Shown piece by piece: positions 27,158-36,948 of a stretch of DNA of 64,000 bases. The notes below the pieces were generated by a model that was not told the origin of the DNA, searched no databases, and saw only the letters and a list, made by a program, of their open reading frames with translations. The first letter of the stretch is position 1. The number at the start of each line of letters is the position of its first letter. The position numbers and the translations under genes are program-made. Source of the DNA: Opitutaceae bacterium (GTDB taxonomy: Bacteria; Verrucomicrobiota; Verrucomicrobiia; Opitutales; Opitutaceae); NCBI GenBank assembly GCA_028688225.1, contig JAQTYQ010000005.1, positions 108,541 through 172,540 of the forward strand, read 5' to 3'.

Positions 27158-27394
27158 CTATTGGTCGCCGTCGTTACCAATCGCCTCGACGGGGCAGCCT
27201 TCCAGCGCCTCCATGCACATGGCAATATCCTCTTCGGTGACCGGCTGCTTGCTCACAAAGGAATAGCCACCCTCTTCGGAGCGGGTGAAGAAGGCGGGTG
27301 CCGTCTCGCGGCAGAGATCACAATCAATGCACTGCTGGTCGACGTAGAACTTGCCGGGCACGTTGGTTTCCCACTTGTCTGCTTTATTGGCCAT
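27158..27394 (-). CDS. Ferredoxin, single [4Fe-4S] type
   Basis: 78-aa soluble electron carrier. Cysteines C22-x2-C25-x2-C28 in QCIDCDLCRE and C67 before P in EGCPVEAI give one [4Fe-4S] cluster. The remaining cysteine, C60, sits where a second cluster or a disulphide would form in Fer4_13/15-type proteins. The ATG at 27394 begins MANKADKWETNV. The frame is open upstream to 27469, but that extension looks like chance sequence. The stop codon lies in a small GGATCC/GGATCT inverted repeat (27141-27159). The redox partner is not evident from neighbours; the divergent gene is a rhomboid-like membrane protein. Confidence 0.9.
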   Translation of the reverse strand: MANKADKWETNVPGKFYVDQQCIDCDLCRETAPAFFTRSEEGGYSFVSKQPVTEEDIAMCMEALEGCPVEAIGNDGDQ

Positions 27395-27562
27395 GATGAA
27401 CGGCGAACAAAAACGAATGCGGTAGACTGTCAAGGGTATCCCCGGATATTGCTCCGGGGCCGATGCCATGCCCCGCTCACGCCGGAAGATCCATGATCCC
27501 GATTTTTGCGGCCAGACGCGCGGAACTTGAGTTTGCCCGGCGGTCTCCTAATTATCAGCCGG

Positions 27563-28465
27563 ATGCTCTCTGATCGGCACTACATGCGGGAACGCGAAAA
27601 CGGTCCCCCGTTCGACCTGGTGAAATGGCTGATCGCCACTTTCATCGCCTGCTATGTGCTGCAACTGATCCTGGAACGCTGGTGGCGGCTGGATGCGTCC
27701 TATTATGGCTGGTTCGGGCTCTCGGCCGATGCGGTGTTGCACGGACACAGGCTCTGGACGCTGCTGAGCTACAACTTCCTGCAGAACACCGCCGGCTATA
27801 CGGGGGGGGTGTTCGTCCTGATCTTCAACCTGCTGGGTCTGTACTTTTTTGGCGGCGCGGTGCGGGATCTGGTCGGCCCGGGCCGCTTTGCCTGGCTCTA
27901 TGCCGGATTCATCGCGGTCGGCGCGCTGGCATGGGGCGCCGCCTACCCCCTGGGAGTCGACTGGATGCTCTACGGGCCCATGGGCACCCTCGCCGGCCTC
28001 TTCGCCCTGTATTGCTGTTACCACGCCAACGAGGAAATGACCCTCCTCGCCTTCTTCATCATCCCCGTGAGGATGAAGCCGAAATATTTCTGCTGGTTCT
28101 GGGTGGCGCTCGATCTCATCGGCTTCCTCTTCTATGAGATGATGGGCCGGCCTTCACCCCTGTGGGACGGGCACATCGCCAATCTCACGGCCATGCTTGC
28201 CGCCTACAGCTACTATCGGGTGGCCGGCCGGATCGATTTGTTCGCCGAGTCCTTCGGCGCCGGCATGGAACTGCCCCGCTGGCTGCACCGCCGGAAGAAG
28301 ACCGCCGCCGCGCCGCATTATCGTGTCAACCTCACCAGCCGCGACGACCTGCGCGTGGAGGTGGACCGCATTTTGGACAAAATCAACAGCCAGGGCTTCG
28401 GGGCGTTGACCGACGAGGAGAAACGTCTGCTCGACGAGGCCCGCGACCTTCTCAGCCGCCGTTGA
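27563..28465 (+). CDS. Rhomboid-family membrane protein lacking the catalytic serine
   Basis: 300 aa, six hydrophobic segments. The rhomboid layout is visible: a WTLLSYNFLQ segment replacing the usual loop-1 WR region, HxxFN-like VLIFNLLGLYFFG, and DGHIANLTAM with the conserved helix-6 histidine (H204). Where proteases carry G-x-S-G this one reads G138-P-M-G141, so the nucleophile is missing. The C-terminal cytoplasmic tail (residues 262-300) has DRILDKINSQGFGALTDEEKRLLDEA, the tail often attached to verrucomicrobial and Bacteroidota rhomboids. I infer a pseudoprotease that binds membrane proteins without cutting. ATG 27563 or 27584 could be the start; an upstream TTG is less likely. It ends 9 bp before glnE and is probably co-transcribed with it. 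Confidence 0.8.
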   Translation: MLSDRHYMRERENGPPFDLVKWLIATFIACYVLQLILERWWRLDASYYGWFGLSADAVLHGHRLWTLLSYNFLQNTAGYTGGVFVLIFNLLGLYFFGGAVRDLVGPGRFAWLYAGFIAVGALAWGAAYPLGVDWMLYGPMGTLAGLFALYCCYHANEEMTLLAFFIIPVRMKPKYFCWFWVALDLIGFLFYEMMGRPSPLWDGHIANLTAMLAAYSYYRVAGRIDLFAESFGAGMELPRWLHRRKKTAAAPHYRVNLTSRDDLRVEVDRILDKINSQGFGALTDEEKRLLDEARDLLSRR

Positions 28466-28474
28466 ATCACCGCC

Positions 28475-31330
28475 GTGAACGCCCCACCCGGCTCCGCCTC
28501 TCCCGGAAGCTTCCGCGAACTCCTGCGGCAGGAACATCCGGCCTGGGATGCGGGGGCGCTTCCGGCGGATGCCTGGACGCGCCTTGAACGGCTGGCCGAC
28601 GCCAGCCCGCTCTACGCGCGTCTGCTCCGGCAGCATCCCGACTATTGTCTCTGGCTCGAACGGCCGCAGAACCGCGATGCCAACTTCCGCTATCAGGCGC
28701 TGCTTGACGAGTGGCGCGTGTTCTCCCTGGACGCGGGCGAGGCGGCCGTCCGTGAAGAAACCCACCTGAGCGTGCTGCGCCGCTGGCGGCGCAAAATGAC
28801 CCTGCGCATCGCCTACCGCGACATCAACGGCCTCGCATCACCATCGACAACCGTCGACGAGTTGACGCGGTTGGGGGAATTCTGCCTGCGCGAGTGCTAC
28901 TCCCTCGCCTGCAAGCAATGGACCCACCGCTACGGCGAACCGTGGGATGAAGAGCTCGACCAGCCCGCCCGCTTCTGCGTGCTCGGCCTGGGCAAACTCG
29001 GCGGACAGGAGCTCAACTTCTCCTCCGACATCGACCTCCTTTACTTCTATGAAGGGGAGGGTCACTGCCGGAAGGACGGGGTGCCCGGCGCGTTCTCGAA
29101 CGTCGAATTCTTCACCAAGCTCGCCGAGAGCGTCACCAGTATGCTGCAGACGCAGACCGCCGACGGTTTCTTGTTCCGGGTCGACGTGCGCCTGCGCCCG
29201 GAAGGCGCCTACGGCCCCCTGGTGCGCTCGCTGGCCGGCCTCGAACATTACTACGCCGCCGCCGGCCAAACTTGGGAGCGCATGGCGCTCATCAAGGCCC
29301 GCCCGGTCGCCGGCGATCTTGCGCTCGGCGCCGAACTGTTCGAGAGCCTGCACGCATTTCGTTATCCGCGTCATCCGCCGCCGTCCCTCCTGGCCGAGGT
29401 CGCGGCGATGAAGACCCGCACCGAACAGGAAATCGTCGGCGCCCAGACGCTCAGCCGGGATGTGAAGTCCGGCCCGGGCGGAATCCGGGAAATCGAATTC
29501 ATCGCCCAGGCCTTCCAGTTGCTGCACGCCGGCCGCTATCCCTTCCTGCAGACGCATGCCACCACGGCGGCCCTGGACCAGCTCGTGCGTTACGGGCTGA
29601 TGCAGGCGGAGGAGGCCCGGTTCCTCATGGAAGCCTACTGGTTCCTCCGCCGCGCCGAGCACGCCATCCAGATGCGCGAGGAGCACCAGTCGCACTCCCT
29701 GCCGGCCGACGCGGGTGAGGCAGCCGCCATTGCGCGGACCCTGGGATTTCCGTCGATCGAGGAGTTTCAACACCGGCTCGATGCCGTGCGCCCGCGGGTG
29801 CGCCGCATCTACGAAGGGCTCTTCCGCGGCGAGGCGGGTGACCGCGCATTTCAGGACTGGTGGACGTTCTTCACCTCGTCGCATACTCCCCCGGCGGTCG
29901 CCGGGCAGCTGCGCCGCTGGCTCGGCCCGTCCGCCGCGGCGGCGGACGAACTGCGCCTTTTCGTCTGCGGCGATCGCGGCCAGCAGGTGAACCGCGAACT
30001 CGTGGTGCGTTTCCAGCACCTCGCCCACGCCTTTGATGAAGTCATGCCGAAACTCGCGCAACCGATGCCGACCCTGCGCCGGATCGCGCACTTCGCCGAA
30101 CGCTATGGAACGCAGCAGCAGTTTTTCAACGGCTGCGCCGCCAATCCGCAGTTTTTCCGCGTGCTCGCGCTGTTGTTTGACCGCAGCACCTTCATTTATG
30201 AGCTACTGGGCGCGCACCCCGAGATTGCCGAGGAAGTGCTGCGCCCGGAAGTGCTGCGCAAACGCAAGGATGCCGCCACGCTGGCCGGAGAGCTCGCCGC
30301 CGGCCCCGCCGGTGCAGGGTATGCCGACTGGCTGTGGCTGTATGTGAAGGCCGAGCAGGTGCGCTACGCCATCGGGGAGCTGCTGGGATTTCTGGATATC
30401 GCCGGGGTGGAAGCCTGCCTTTCGCTGCTGGCCGATGCCGTGCTGACACAGGTCCTGGGCCGGCTTGATCCGCGGCAGAAGCTGCTGCTGGTGGCGCTGG
30501 GCAAATACGGCGGGGCCGAACTGAGCTTCGGGTCCGACCTCGACATCCTGCTGGTCGCCCGGGAAGCCGACGCCGCGGCCGCGGAACCGGTCGTGCGCGA
30601 ACTGCAAAGACTGATGCGCCATGGCGGGCCGCTCGGCGCGATTTTTGCGATCGACCTGCGTCTGCGGCCGCATGGCGAGGCCGGCCCTCCCATCACCACG
30701 CCGGCGGTGCTGCGCGCCTATCACGCGGAGGGCTCCGCCCAGGCTTGGGAACGCCAGTTGCTCACCCGGGCGCGGATCGTGGCCGGAGCTCCGGAGCTGG
30801 CGGCGGAATTCACCGCGTTGACGGACGATCTTCTTTACCGCAGCCCTCTTGCCGGGCCGGAGGCGGCGGCCATGTGGGCCATGCGCGGCCGGATCGAACG
30901 CGAACGCGACGCCGTGTCGCCGCCCGAACGCGCCTTCAAGACCGGCCCGGGCGGCCTGGTGGATTTTGAATTCCTCGTGCAACTGCTCCAGCTGCGCCAC
31001 GGTCATGCCCGGACAGAACTCCGCCAGCCCGGCACCCGGCGGGGGTTGCGCACGCTCGCGGCCGTCAACCTCGTTCCCGCCGAGACGGCAGAACGGCTCC
31101 TGGACAACTACAACTTCCTCAAGCGCATTGAGATCTTGCTCCGCGGCGACGCCAACAAGGCGGTCAGCGTCCTCGCCGCCACCCCCGAGGAACGCGCCCC
31201 GCTGGCCTTCTGGCTGGGGTTCCCCGACGAAACAGCCTTCTGGATCGAGCACTGCCGCCGGCTCACGGAGACCCGCCGGATGGTGCTGCCCCTGCTGCCG
31301 CCCGGGATTCCTTCCACGCAAGCGCCTTGA
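28475..31330 (+). CDS. glnE: Glutamine synthetase adenylyltransferase/adenylyl-removing enzyme
   Basis: 951-aa bifunctional regulator that attaches AMP to, and removes it from, glutamine synthetase in response to nitrogen status (via PII). Two nucleotidyltransferase halves are visible: GLGKLGGQELNFSSDIDLLYFYE near residue 170 (removing domain) and ALGKYGGAELSFGSDLDILLV near residue 670 (adding domain). Each has the G-S/S-S-D-x-D metal motif and is followed by a helical GlnD-PII-uptake-type domain (KSGPGGIREIEFIAQAFQLLHA and KTGPGGLVDFEFLVQLLQLRH). Length is normal. It starts at GTG 28475, 9 bp after the rhomboid-like gene. No glnA or PII gene is in the window. Confidence 0.94.
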   Translation: MNAPPGSASPGSFRELLRQEHPAWDAGALPADAWTRLERLADASPLYARLLRQHPDYCLWLERPQNRDANFRYQALLDEWRVFSLDAGEAAVREETHLSVLRRWRRKMTLRIAYRDINGLASPSTTVDELTRLGEFCLRECYSLACKQWTHRYGEPWDEELDQPARFCVLGLGKLGGQELNFSSDIDLLYFYEGEGHCRKDGVPGAFSNVEFFTKLAESVTSMLQTQTADGFLFRVDVRLRPEGAYGPLVRSLAGLEHYYAAAGQTWERMALIKARPVAGDLALGAELFESLHAFRYPRHPPPSLLAEVAAMKTRTEQEIVGAQTLSRDVKSGPGGIREIEFIAQAFQLLHAGRYPFLQTHATTAALDQLVRYGLMQAEEARFLMEAYWFLRRAEHAIQMREEHQSHSLPADAGEAAAIARTLGFPSIEEFQHRLDAVRPRVRRIYEGLFRGEAGDRAFQDWWTFFTSSHTPPAVAGQLRRWLGPSAAAADELRLFVCGDRGQQVNRELVVRFQHLAHAFDEVMPKLAQPMPTLRRIAHFAERYGTQQQFFNGCAANPQFFRVLALLFDRSTFIYELLGAHPEIAEEVLRPEVLRKRKDAATLAGELAAGPAGAGYADWLWLYVKAEQVRYAIGELLGFLDIAGVEACLSLLADAVLTQVLGRLDPRQKLLLVALGKYGGAELSFGSDLDILLVAREADAAAAEPVVRELQRLMRHGGPLGAIFAIDLRLRPHGEAGPPITTPAVLRAYHAEGSAQAWERQLLTRARIVAGAPELAAEFTALTDDLLYRSPLAGPEAAAMWAMRGRIERERDAVSPPERAFKTGPGGLVDFEFLVQLLQLRHGHARTELRQPGTRRGLRTLAAVNLVPAETAERLLDNYNFLKRIEILLRGDANKAVSVLAATPEERAPLAFWLGFPDETAFWIEHCRRLTETRRMVLPLLPPGIPSTQAP

Positions 31331-31422
31331 AGCCGCCCCACTTTGTGCTTTCTTGGATAATCTCTGGGGCGGCGTTGTGCCGTGAAACCTTTCGCCGGCC
31401 CGCTTTTCTCATAAAACCGATA

Positions 31423-33663
31423 ATGTCCTTCTTCGCCTTACCCTCCCCGTGGCGTCAGACCGCTGCGGTCGCTGCCGTTTTCTTCGCGATCCTCGCCACC
31501 GGCCGGGCCCTGCCGGAGCGCAACTTTGAGACCTCCCGTACGCTGGCCGCCGAGGTGAGCACCACGGTGGAGCTGCTGGAGCAGGTGCATTTCAACCACG
31601 AAGCGGTCAACAGCCTGCCGAAGCCCGAACTGGGCCAGAATCTCATCCACGACTATATGGCCGATCTCGACGGCCAGCGGCTGTTCTTCCTGGCCACCGA
31701 CCAGGAGGCCTTCACGCGGCGCTACGCGAACGCCCTTTACTACAACCTGCGGACGCTCGGCCGGCTGGATGCCGCCTTTGACATTTACGTCCAGTACGAG
31801 AAGCGCGTCGACCGCCGCATCAACTGGATCTTCGAGGAGCTGAAAAAAGATTACGATTTCACCACCCACGAGACCTACTCGCTTGAGCGCTCCCAAGCCG
31901 CCTGGCCCGCCACGCAGACCGAGGCCGACGATCTCTGGCGCCGCCGCCTCAAATTCGAGCTGCTGCAGGATCTGCTCGACAAGAAAACCATCGCCGAGGC
32001 CCGGCAGAACGTCCATCGGCGTTACGAGCGCATGCTCAAGAACCTCGCCGACATCGAAACCAACGACGTCGCCGAGATCTTCCTCACTTCCCTGGCCAAC
32101 CAGTACGACCCCCACTCCACGTATTTTTCCCCCGAGACGTACGAGGATTTCAACATCCAGATGCGGCTCTCGCTGGTCGGCATCGGCGCGCTGCTCGGGA
32201 TTGAGGACGACCAGTGCGTGGTCAAGGAACTCATCCCCGGCGGTCCCGCCGATCTTGGCCGGCAGCTGCAACCCAACGACAAGATCATCGCCGTGGCGAC
32301 CGGGGATGCGGAACCGATCGACATCATCGGCATGAAACTGCGCAAGGTGGTCGATCTCATCCGCGGGCCGAAAGGCTCGAAGGTGAGGCTCACCGTCATT
32401 CCTGCCGGCGTCACCGACGGTTCGGCGCGCAAGGAAATCACCCTGGTGCGGGACGTGGTCAAACTCAACTCCGCCCGGGCCCGGGCCGCCATTTACGAGG
32501 TACCGGGCGCCGCCGGAGCCACCACCCCGATCGGCGTCATCACGTTGCCCTCGTTCTACGGCCTGTCCGGCGAGGATGACCACGACGGCGTCACCTCGGA
32601 GGAACGCACCAGCGCCACCAAGGACGTCGCCGAGCTCATCAACCGCCTCGATGCCGCCGGCATCAAGGCCCTCGTGCTCGACCTGCGCCGCAACGGCGGC
32701 GGCCTCCTTTCCGAGGCCATCGACCTGACCGGGCTGTTCATCAACCGGGGCCCGGTCGTGCAGGTGAAGTCCTTCAGTGGCGACGTGCAGGTCGACAGCG
32801 ATGAGGACACCCGGATCCGCTACACCGGCCCGCTGGCCGTCCTGGTCTCGCGCTTCAGCGCCTCCGCCTCGGAAATCGTCGCCGGCGCGCTGCAAAACTA
32901 TGGCCGGGCGGCCATCATCGGCGACCAGTCCACGCACGGCAAGGGCTCGGTCCAGACCCTCGTGGAAATGAAGAACGTCAACCGCATGCTCTCCCGCCTG
33001 CCGGTCAAGACCGGGGCCGTCAAGCTCACCATCCAGAAATTCTACCTGCCGAACGGATCCTCAACCCAAAACAAGGGCGTCACGCCCGACATCGTCCTGC
33101 CCTCCGTCGACGAATACATGCCGATCGGCGAATCCGACCTGCCGCACGCCCTGGTCTGGGATGAGATTCCCTCCACGACGTTCAGCGGCCAGCCCCTCGC
33201 CCAACAGATTCTCACCCCGCTGCGCGACGCCAGCCGGTCGCGGCAGCAGCATCTCGAGGAATTTGCCTACCTGCGAAAAGGCATCGACTGGTTCAAAGCC
33301 AAGCAGGACCAGAAGGAAATTTCGCTCAACCTCGATGAACGCCACCGGCAGCGGGAGGCGGATGACGTCTTCAAGAAAGCCATGGACGCGGAGAAGGATC
33401 GGCTCGCGCAGGGCGACTTTTCGTACCACGAGTTTACCCTCGTTCCGCCCACACCCAAACCCGGCGCGGCCGAGAAGAAAACTGACGCCGGCGACGGCGA
33501 GGACACCCTGAGCACCGAAGAGGATCCCGGCATCACGAAGCTGGACATTCCTCTGCGGGAGAGCCTGCGGGTGCTGGCCGACGCCCTCGCGCTTTCGAGG
33601 AATCACCCGTCCTGGGCCGACGGCAATGCGCCGCTCACCGCGCAGGTGTCCAAAAACGGCTGA
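31423..33663 (+). CDS. prc: Carboxy-terminal (tail-specific) protease, S41 family
   Basis: 746-aa periplasmic protease of the Prc/Tsp type. Signal peptide at the start (QTAAVAAVFFAILATGRA). The N-terminal helical domain begins LAAEVSTTVELLEQVHFNHEAVNSL; a PDZ domain lies around residues 225-330 (GIGALLGIEDDQCVVKELIPGGPADLG); the S41 core has LVSRFSASASEIVAGALQNYGRA and GDQSTHGKGSVQT, which give the Ser-Lys dyad. A DUF3340-type C-terminal domain follows. The E. coli relative trims periplasmic proteins, including penicillin-binding protein 3 and peptidoglycan hydrolases. The start at 31423 is chosen for the signal peptide; the frame extends upstream to 31327, overlapping the end of glnE. It is convergent with prmC, with an imperfect CCCGGT/ACCGGG hairpin at about 33671-33690. 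Confidence 0.93.
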   Translation: MSFFALPSPWRQTAAVAAVFFAILATGRALPERNFETSRTLAAEVSTTVELLEQVHFNHEAVNSLPKPELGQNLIHDYMADLDGQRLFFLATDQEAFTRRYANALYYNLRTLGRLDAAFDIYVQYEKRVDRRINWIFEELKKDYDFTTHETYSLERSQAAWPATQTEADDLWRRRLKFELLQDLLDKKTIAEARQNVHRRYERMLKNLADIETNDVAEIFLTSLANQYDPHSTYFSPETYEDFNIQMRLSLVGIGALLGIEDDQCVVKELIPGGPADLGRQLQPNDKIIAVATGDAEPIDIIGMKLRKVVDLIRGPKGSKVRLTVIPAGVTDGSARKEITLVRDVVKLNSARARAAIYEVPGAAGATTPIGVITLPSFYGLSGEDDHDGVTSEERTSATKDVAELINRLDAAGIKALVLDLRRNGGGLLSEAIDLTGLFINRGPVVQVKSFSGDVQVDSDEDTRIRYTGPLAVLVSRFSASASEIVAGALQNYGRAAIIGDQSTHGKGSVQTLVEMKNVNRMLSRLPVKTGAVKLTIQKFYLPNGSSTQNKGVTPDIVLPSVDEYMPIGESDLPHALVWDEIPSTTFSGQPLAQQILTPLRDASRSRQQHLEEFAYLRKGIDWFKAKQDQKEISLNLDERHRQREADDVFKKAMDAEKDRLAQGDFSYHEFTLVPPTPKPGAAEKKTDAGDGEDTLSTEEDPGITKLDIPLRESLRVLADALALSRNHPSWADGNAPLTAQVSKNG

Positions 33664-33743
33664 CGCGAGCCCCGGTTGAGGTTACCGGGAAAGCCGGAAG
33701 CAAGGCCTGGACCTGTCCGGCATCCGTGATCTGCAAACCGGCA

Positions 33744-34592
33744 TCAGTGCCGCCACGCCAGCAGGTAGCGATCACGGTCGCTGAGATCGCGGAGCGACTC
33801 GATGCGGGCAAAGCCCGCCGCCGTTGCGCACGCGCGGAGCGCCGGATGCTGATCGATGCCCGTTTCCAGGGCCAGGAGCCCTCCGTCCGCGAGGAAAGGC
33901 GGCGCTCCGGCCACAATGAGGCTGAGCGCGGTCATGCCGTCCGCACCGGATGCCAGCGCCACGCGCGGTTCATGCCCGCGCACCTCCGGCGGGGAGGCGG
34001 CGGTCTCCGCCTCCGAAAGGTAAGGCGGGTTGGCCACGATCAGATCGAAACGCCCGTCCGGTTCGAGCGCCGCGTACCAGTCGGAGCACAGGAAGCGCAC
34101 CCGTCCGGCCAGCCCGAGTGCGCCGGCATTCTCCCGGGCGAGGTCCAGCGCCGCCGGACTCACATCGCTGGCCGTGACCGCCGCCGCCGGATAGAACGCC
34201 GCGAGCCCGAGCGCGATCGCGCCGCTGCCGGTGCCCAGATCCAGCACGGCCGCCGGGGGGGCCGGCAGGCGCTGGGTGATGATTTCACAGAGATGTTCTG
34301 TTTCGGGCCGCGGGATGAGTGCGCGCCGGTCGACCTTCAACCGCAGGTGAAAGAATTCCGTTTCCCCGAGGATGTACTGCAGCGGTTCATGCTGACTGCG
34401 GCGTTTCACCAGCGGACGCATTTTTTCCAGTTCCGCTTCCACCACCGGTCGTTCGAACTGCAGGTAGAGCTGCATGCGCGGCAGCCCGAGCACGTGACCG
34501 GTGATCAGCTCGGCGTTGAGTCGCGGACTTTCCACGCCCTTCGCCTCGAAAAAATCGGCGGTTTTTTTGATAACCTCGAGGACGGTGAGCAT
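33744..34592 (-). CDS. prmC: Release factor glutamine methyltransferase
   Basis: 282-aa SAM-dependent enzyme that methylates the GGQ glutamine of peptide chain release factors. Seen: the N-terminal helical substrate domain (KTADFFEAKGVESPRLNAELITGHVLG), motif I VLDLGTGSGAIALGLA and the signature NPPYLSE that holds the glutamine side chain. It lies 35 bp downstream of prfA on the same strand, the classic prfA-prmC order, so substrate and enzyme are made together. Length and start (ATG 34592) are standard. Confidence 0.96.
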   Translation of the reverse strand: MLTVLEVIKKTADFFEAKGVESPRLNAELITGHVLGLPRMQLYLQFERPVVEAELEKMRPLVKRRSQHEPLQYILGETEFFHLRLKVDRRALIPRPETEHLCEIITQRLPAPPAAVLDLGTGSGAIALGLAAFYPAAAVTASDVSPAALDLARENAGALGLAGRVRFLCSDWYAALEPDGRFDLIVANPPYLSEAETAASPPEVRGHEPRVALASGADGMTALSLIVAGAPPFLADGGLLALETGIDQHPALRACATAAGFARIESLRDLSDRDRYLLAWRH

Positions 34593-34627
34593 GGGCGTGG
34601 TTCCTGTGCTCGTTCAAACGATCACGA

Positions 34628-35746
34628 TCAGTCGATGCCGTTGGAGACCCGCGGCGGCGTATAGGTCTGCCCGGTCAGCGTCGCGAGCCGCTCCTCAAAA
34701 TCGGCCTTTTGCAGTGCCGCGATGACCTCGTCGATCCCGCCCTCCAGCACCTGCGGCAGATTGTAGAGCGTGAGGCCGATGCGATGGTCGGTGACCCGGT
34801 TTTGGGGGAAATTGTAGGTGCGGATGCGCTCGGAACGGTCGCCCGTGCCGATCTGGCTGCGGCGCTGGGCGGCGTATTTGGCGCGCTCCTCGTCTTCCCG
34901 GAGTTTGAGCAAGCGGGAGCGCAGCACCGCCATGGCGCTGGCCTTGTTCTTCTGCTGCGACCGGCCGTCGGCGCAGAAGACGATCATGCCCGTCGGCTTG
35001 TGGATGATGCGCACGGCGGAGTCAGTGGTGTTGACGCCCTGCCCGCCCGGCCCGCTCGCCCGCTGGACGGTGATCTCCAGCTCCTGCGGGTCGAGGTGGA
35101 TGTCGACCTCCTCGGCTTCGGGCAGCACCGCAACCGTGACGGTGGAGGTGTGGATCCGGCCGTTGGCCTCGGTGACGGGCACGCGCTGCACGCGATGGAC
35201 GCCGCTTTCAAACTTGAGCTGCCGGTAGACATCCCGGCCGCTGATGAGGAAGCTCACTTCCCTGAAGCCGCCGCGCTCGCTCCCACTGCTGCTGAGTGGC
35301 TCGATTTTCCAGCTGCGCGCGTCGGCGTATTTTTGATAGAGCCGGGCGAGTTCCGCGGCAAACAACGCCGCCTCCTCGCCGCCCGTGCCGGCGCGGATTT
35401 CCATGACGGTGTTGCGCGAGTCGGTCGGGTCGGGCGGAAGCATGGCCAGCAGCACCGCCTCCCGGAGGACGGCCCGGCGGCGTTCCAGGCCGGGCAGCTC
35501 CTGTGCGGCCAGTTCCCGGAGGGCGGAGTCGCCGGTGGGATCCCGGGCCAGCGTCTGGGCCTCGGCCGCCTCGCGGCCCAGTTTTTCCAGCGCCTGATGG
35601 TCGGCGACCAGCTGCGCGAGCTTCTGCTGCTCCCGTGTCACTTCGGCCGCGCGGCGCGGGTTGCCGTAAAACGACGGCGTCGCCATCTGCGCGTTGAGTT
35701 CGTCAAGGCGCCGCTGAAAAGGGGCGATGTCCGGCAAAGTGTCCAT
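34628..35746 (-). CDS. prfA: Peptide chain release factor 1
   Basis: 372-aa translation termination factor recognising UAA and UAG. GGQ is in ASGPGGQGVNTTDSAVRI. The stop-codon-reading tripeptide is P-V-T within RVQRVPVTEANGRIHTST, which marks RF1 rather than RF2 (SPF). The acidic stretch MEIRAGTGGEEAALFAAEL is also conserved. No programmed frameshift, as expected for RF1. It is first gene of the prfA-prmC operon, divergent from the HAD gene at 35862, with the promoters in the 115-bp gap. Confidence 0.97.
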   Translation of the reverse strand: MDTLPDIAPFQRRLDELNAQMATPSFYGNPRRAAEVTREQQKLAQLVADHQALEKLGREAAEAQTLARDPTGDSALRELAAQELPGLERRRAVLREAVLLAMLPPDPTDSRNTVMEIRAGTGGEEAALFAAELARLYQKYADARSWKIEPLSSSGSERGGFREVSFLISGRDVYRQLKFESGVHRVQRVPVTEANGRIHTSTVTVAVLPEAEEVDIHLDPQELEITVQRASGPGGQGVNTTDSAVRIIHKPTGMIVFCADGRSQQKNKASAMAVLRSRLLKLREDEERAKYAAQRRSQIGTGDRSERIRTYNFPQNRVTDHRIGLTLYNLPQVLEGGIDEVIAALQKADFEERLATLTGQTYTPPRVSNGID

Positions 35747-35784
35747 GAAAGCAAGGGAGGAGGGAGGCGGGGAGATTTGCGAAT

Positions 35785-35852
35785 TGCACCAGCCGCCGTC
35801 TGCGGCTTGGTTACAACCAGTCGCCCTGCGGCGGTAACCCGCCTACAAGTGA
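35785..35852. repeat. REP-like palindromic stretch in the prfA/HAD divergent gap
   Basis: Reads CTTGTAGGCGGGTTACCGCC on the minus strand with a partly complementary GGTTACAACC... half to its left, similar in style to the other GTAGSC palindromes in the window. It occupies most of the intergenic region and may lie over the promoters. Assignment by eye only. Confidence 0.4.
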
Positions 35853-35861
35853 CGATCCGCA

Positions 35862-36887
35862 ATGGCCACGACGCTCTTCACTCCGAACATCATCGCCTGC
35901 ATCTGGGATTTCGACAAGACTCTTATTCCGGGCTACATGCAGGGACCGCTGTTCCGGCGCTACGGGATCGACGAGGCGGCGTTCTGGGCCGAGACCAACA
36001 AGCTGGTCGAGAACTACGCCCGGCGCGGCTACCGCATCTCCGGCGAGATCGGCTACTTGAACCACATCCTGACCTACGTGCTCGCGGGGAAAATGCCGAA
36101 GCTCAACAGCAGGGTCTTCCGCGAGCTGGGCCAGGAGATCGAGTTCTATCCCGGGCTGCCGGGTTTCTTGGTCGAGAGCAGGGACTTTGTCCGCGAAAAA
36201 CCGGAGTACCTCAAGTACGAGATCCAGCTCGAACACTACATCGTGAGCACCGGCATCGCCGAGATGATCCGTGGCAGCGCGGTCGCGCCGCATGTCGACG
36301 GCATCTGGGGCTGCGAGTTCATCGAGAATCCGCTGCAACCCGGCTTCCTCCAGCAGAAGGAATTCGACCTGGGGGCCGAGGCCGAGATCGCGCAGATCGG
36401 CATGGTCATCGACAACACCACGAAGACCCGCGCCCTGTTTGAGATCAACAAGGGCACCAACAAGGATCCCTCGCTGGAGGTCAACGCCCGGATCCCCCCG
36501 GGCGACCGCCGGGTGCCGTTCTCGAACATGGTCTACATTGCCGACGGGCCGAGCGACATCCCCAGTTTTTCGGTGGTGAAGGAGCGCGGCGGCAAGACCT
36601 ACGGCGTGTATAATCCAAAGCGCAACGACGAGTTCAAACAGAACGACCGGTTGCAGCGCGACGACCGGATCGACCATTACGGCAAGGCGGACTATCGGGA
36701 GAGCAGCGAGACCTACAGCTGGCTCAAGCTGCAGATCCAGGGGATCGCCGACCGGCTCGTCGCCGAGCGCGAGGCAACGGTGGCGAAGCGCGTGGCGCGT
36801 CCGCCGCAGCACCTGAATCCGACACCCGAGGAGGAGGAAGCCCGGCGCAAGCCCCGGTCGCCGAAACAGGCGACGTTTCTGGAGTAG
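35862..36887 (+). CDS. HAD superfamily hydrolase
   Basis: 341-aa cytoplasmic phosphatase-like protein. Motif I DFDKTL (D18 nucleophile region in IACIWDFDKTLIPG) and motif IV ADGPSDIPSF are clear; a helical cap of about 100 residues (residues 30-130) lies after motif I. The C-terminal tail (from VAEREATVAKRVARPPQ) is charged and probably disordered. HAD proteins with this cap are annotated only as haloacid-dehalogenase-like; the substrate cannot be inferred. It is divergent from prfA. The start ATG at 35862 is directly before the conserved part. Confidence 0.85.
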   Translation: MATTLFTPNIIACIWDFDKTLIPGYMQGPLFRRYGIDEAAFWAETNKLVENYARRGYRISGEIGYLNHILTYVLAGKMPKLNSRVFRELGQEIEFYPGLPGFLVESRDFVREKPEYLKYEIQLEHYIVSTGIAEMIRGSAVAPHVDGIWGCEFIENPLQPGFLQQKEFDLGAEAEIAQIGMVIDNTTKTRALFEINKGTNKDPSLEVNARIPPGDRRVPFSNMVYIADGPSDIPSFSVVKERGGKTYGVYNPKRNDEFKQNDRLQRDDRIDHYGKADYRESSETYSWLKLQIQGIADRLVAEREATVAKRVARPPQHLNPTPEEEEARRKPRSPKQATFLE

Positions 36888-36948
36888 GCGGATCCGGGGT
36901 CGCGTCGCCGCGTCTTTTGTGCCGCTTGGCGGGCCGACCCGAGCCGCA

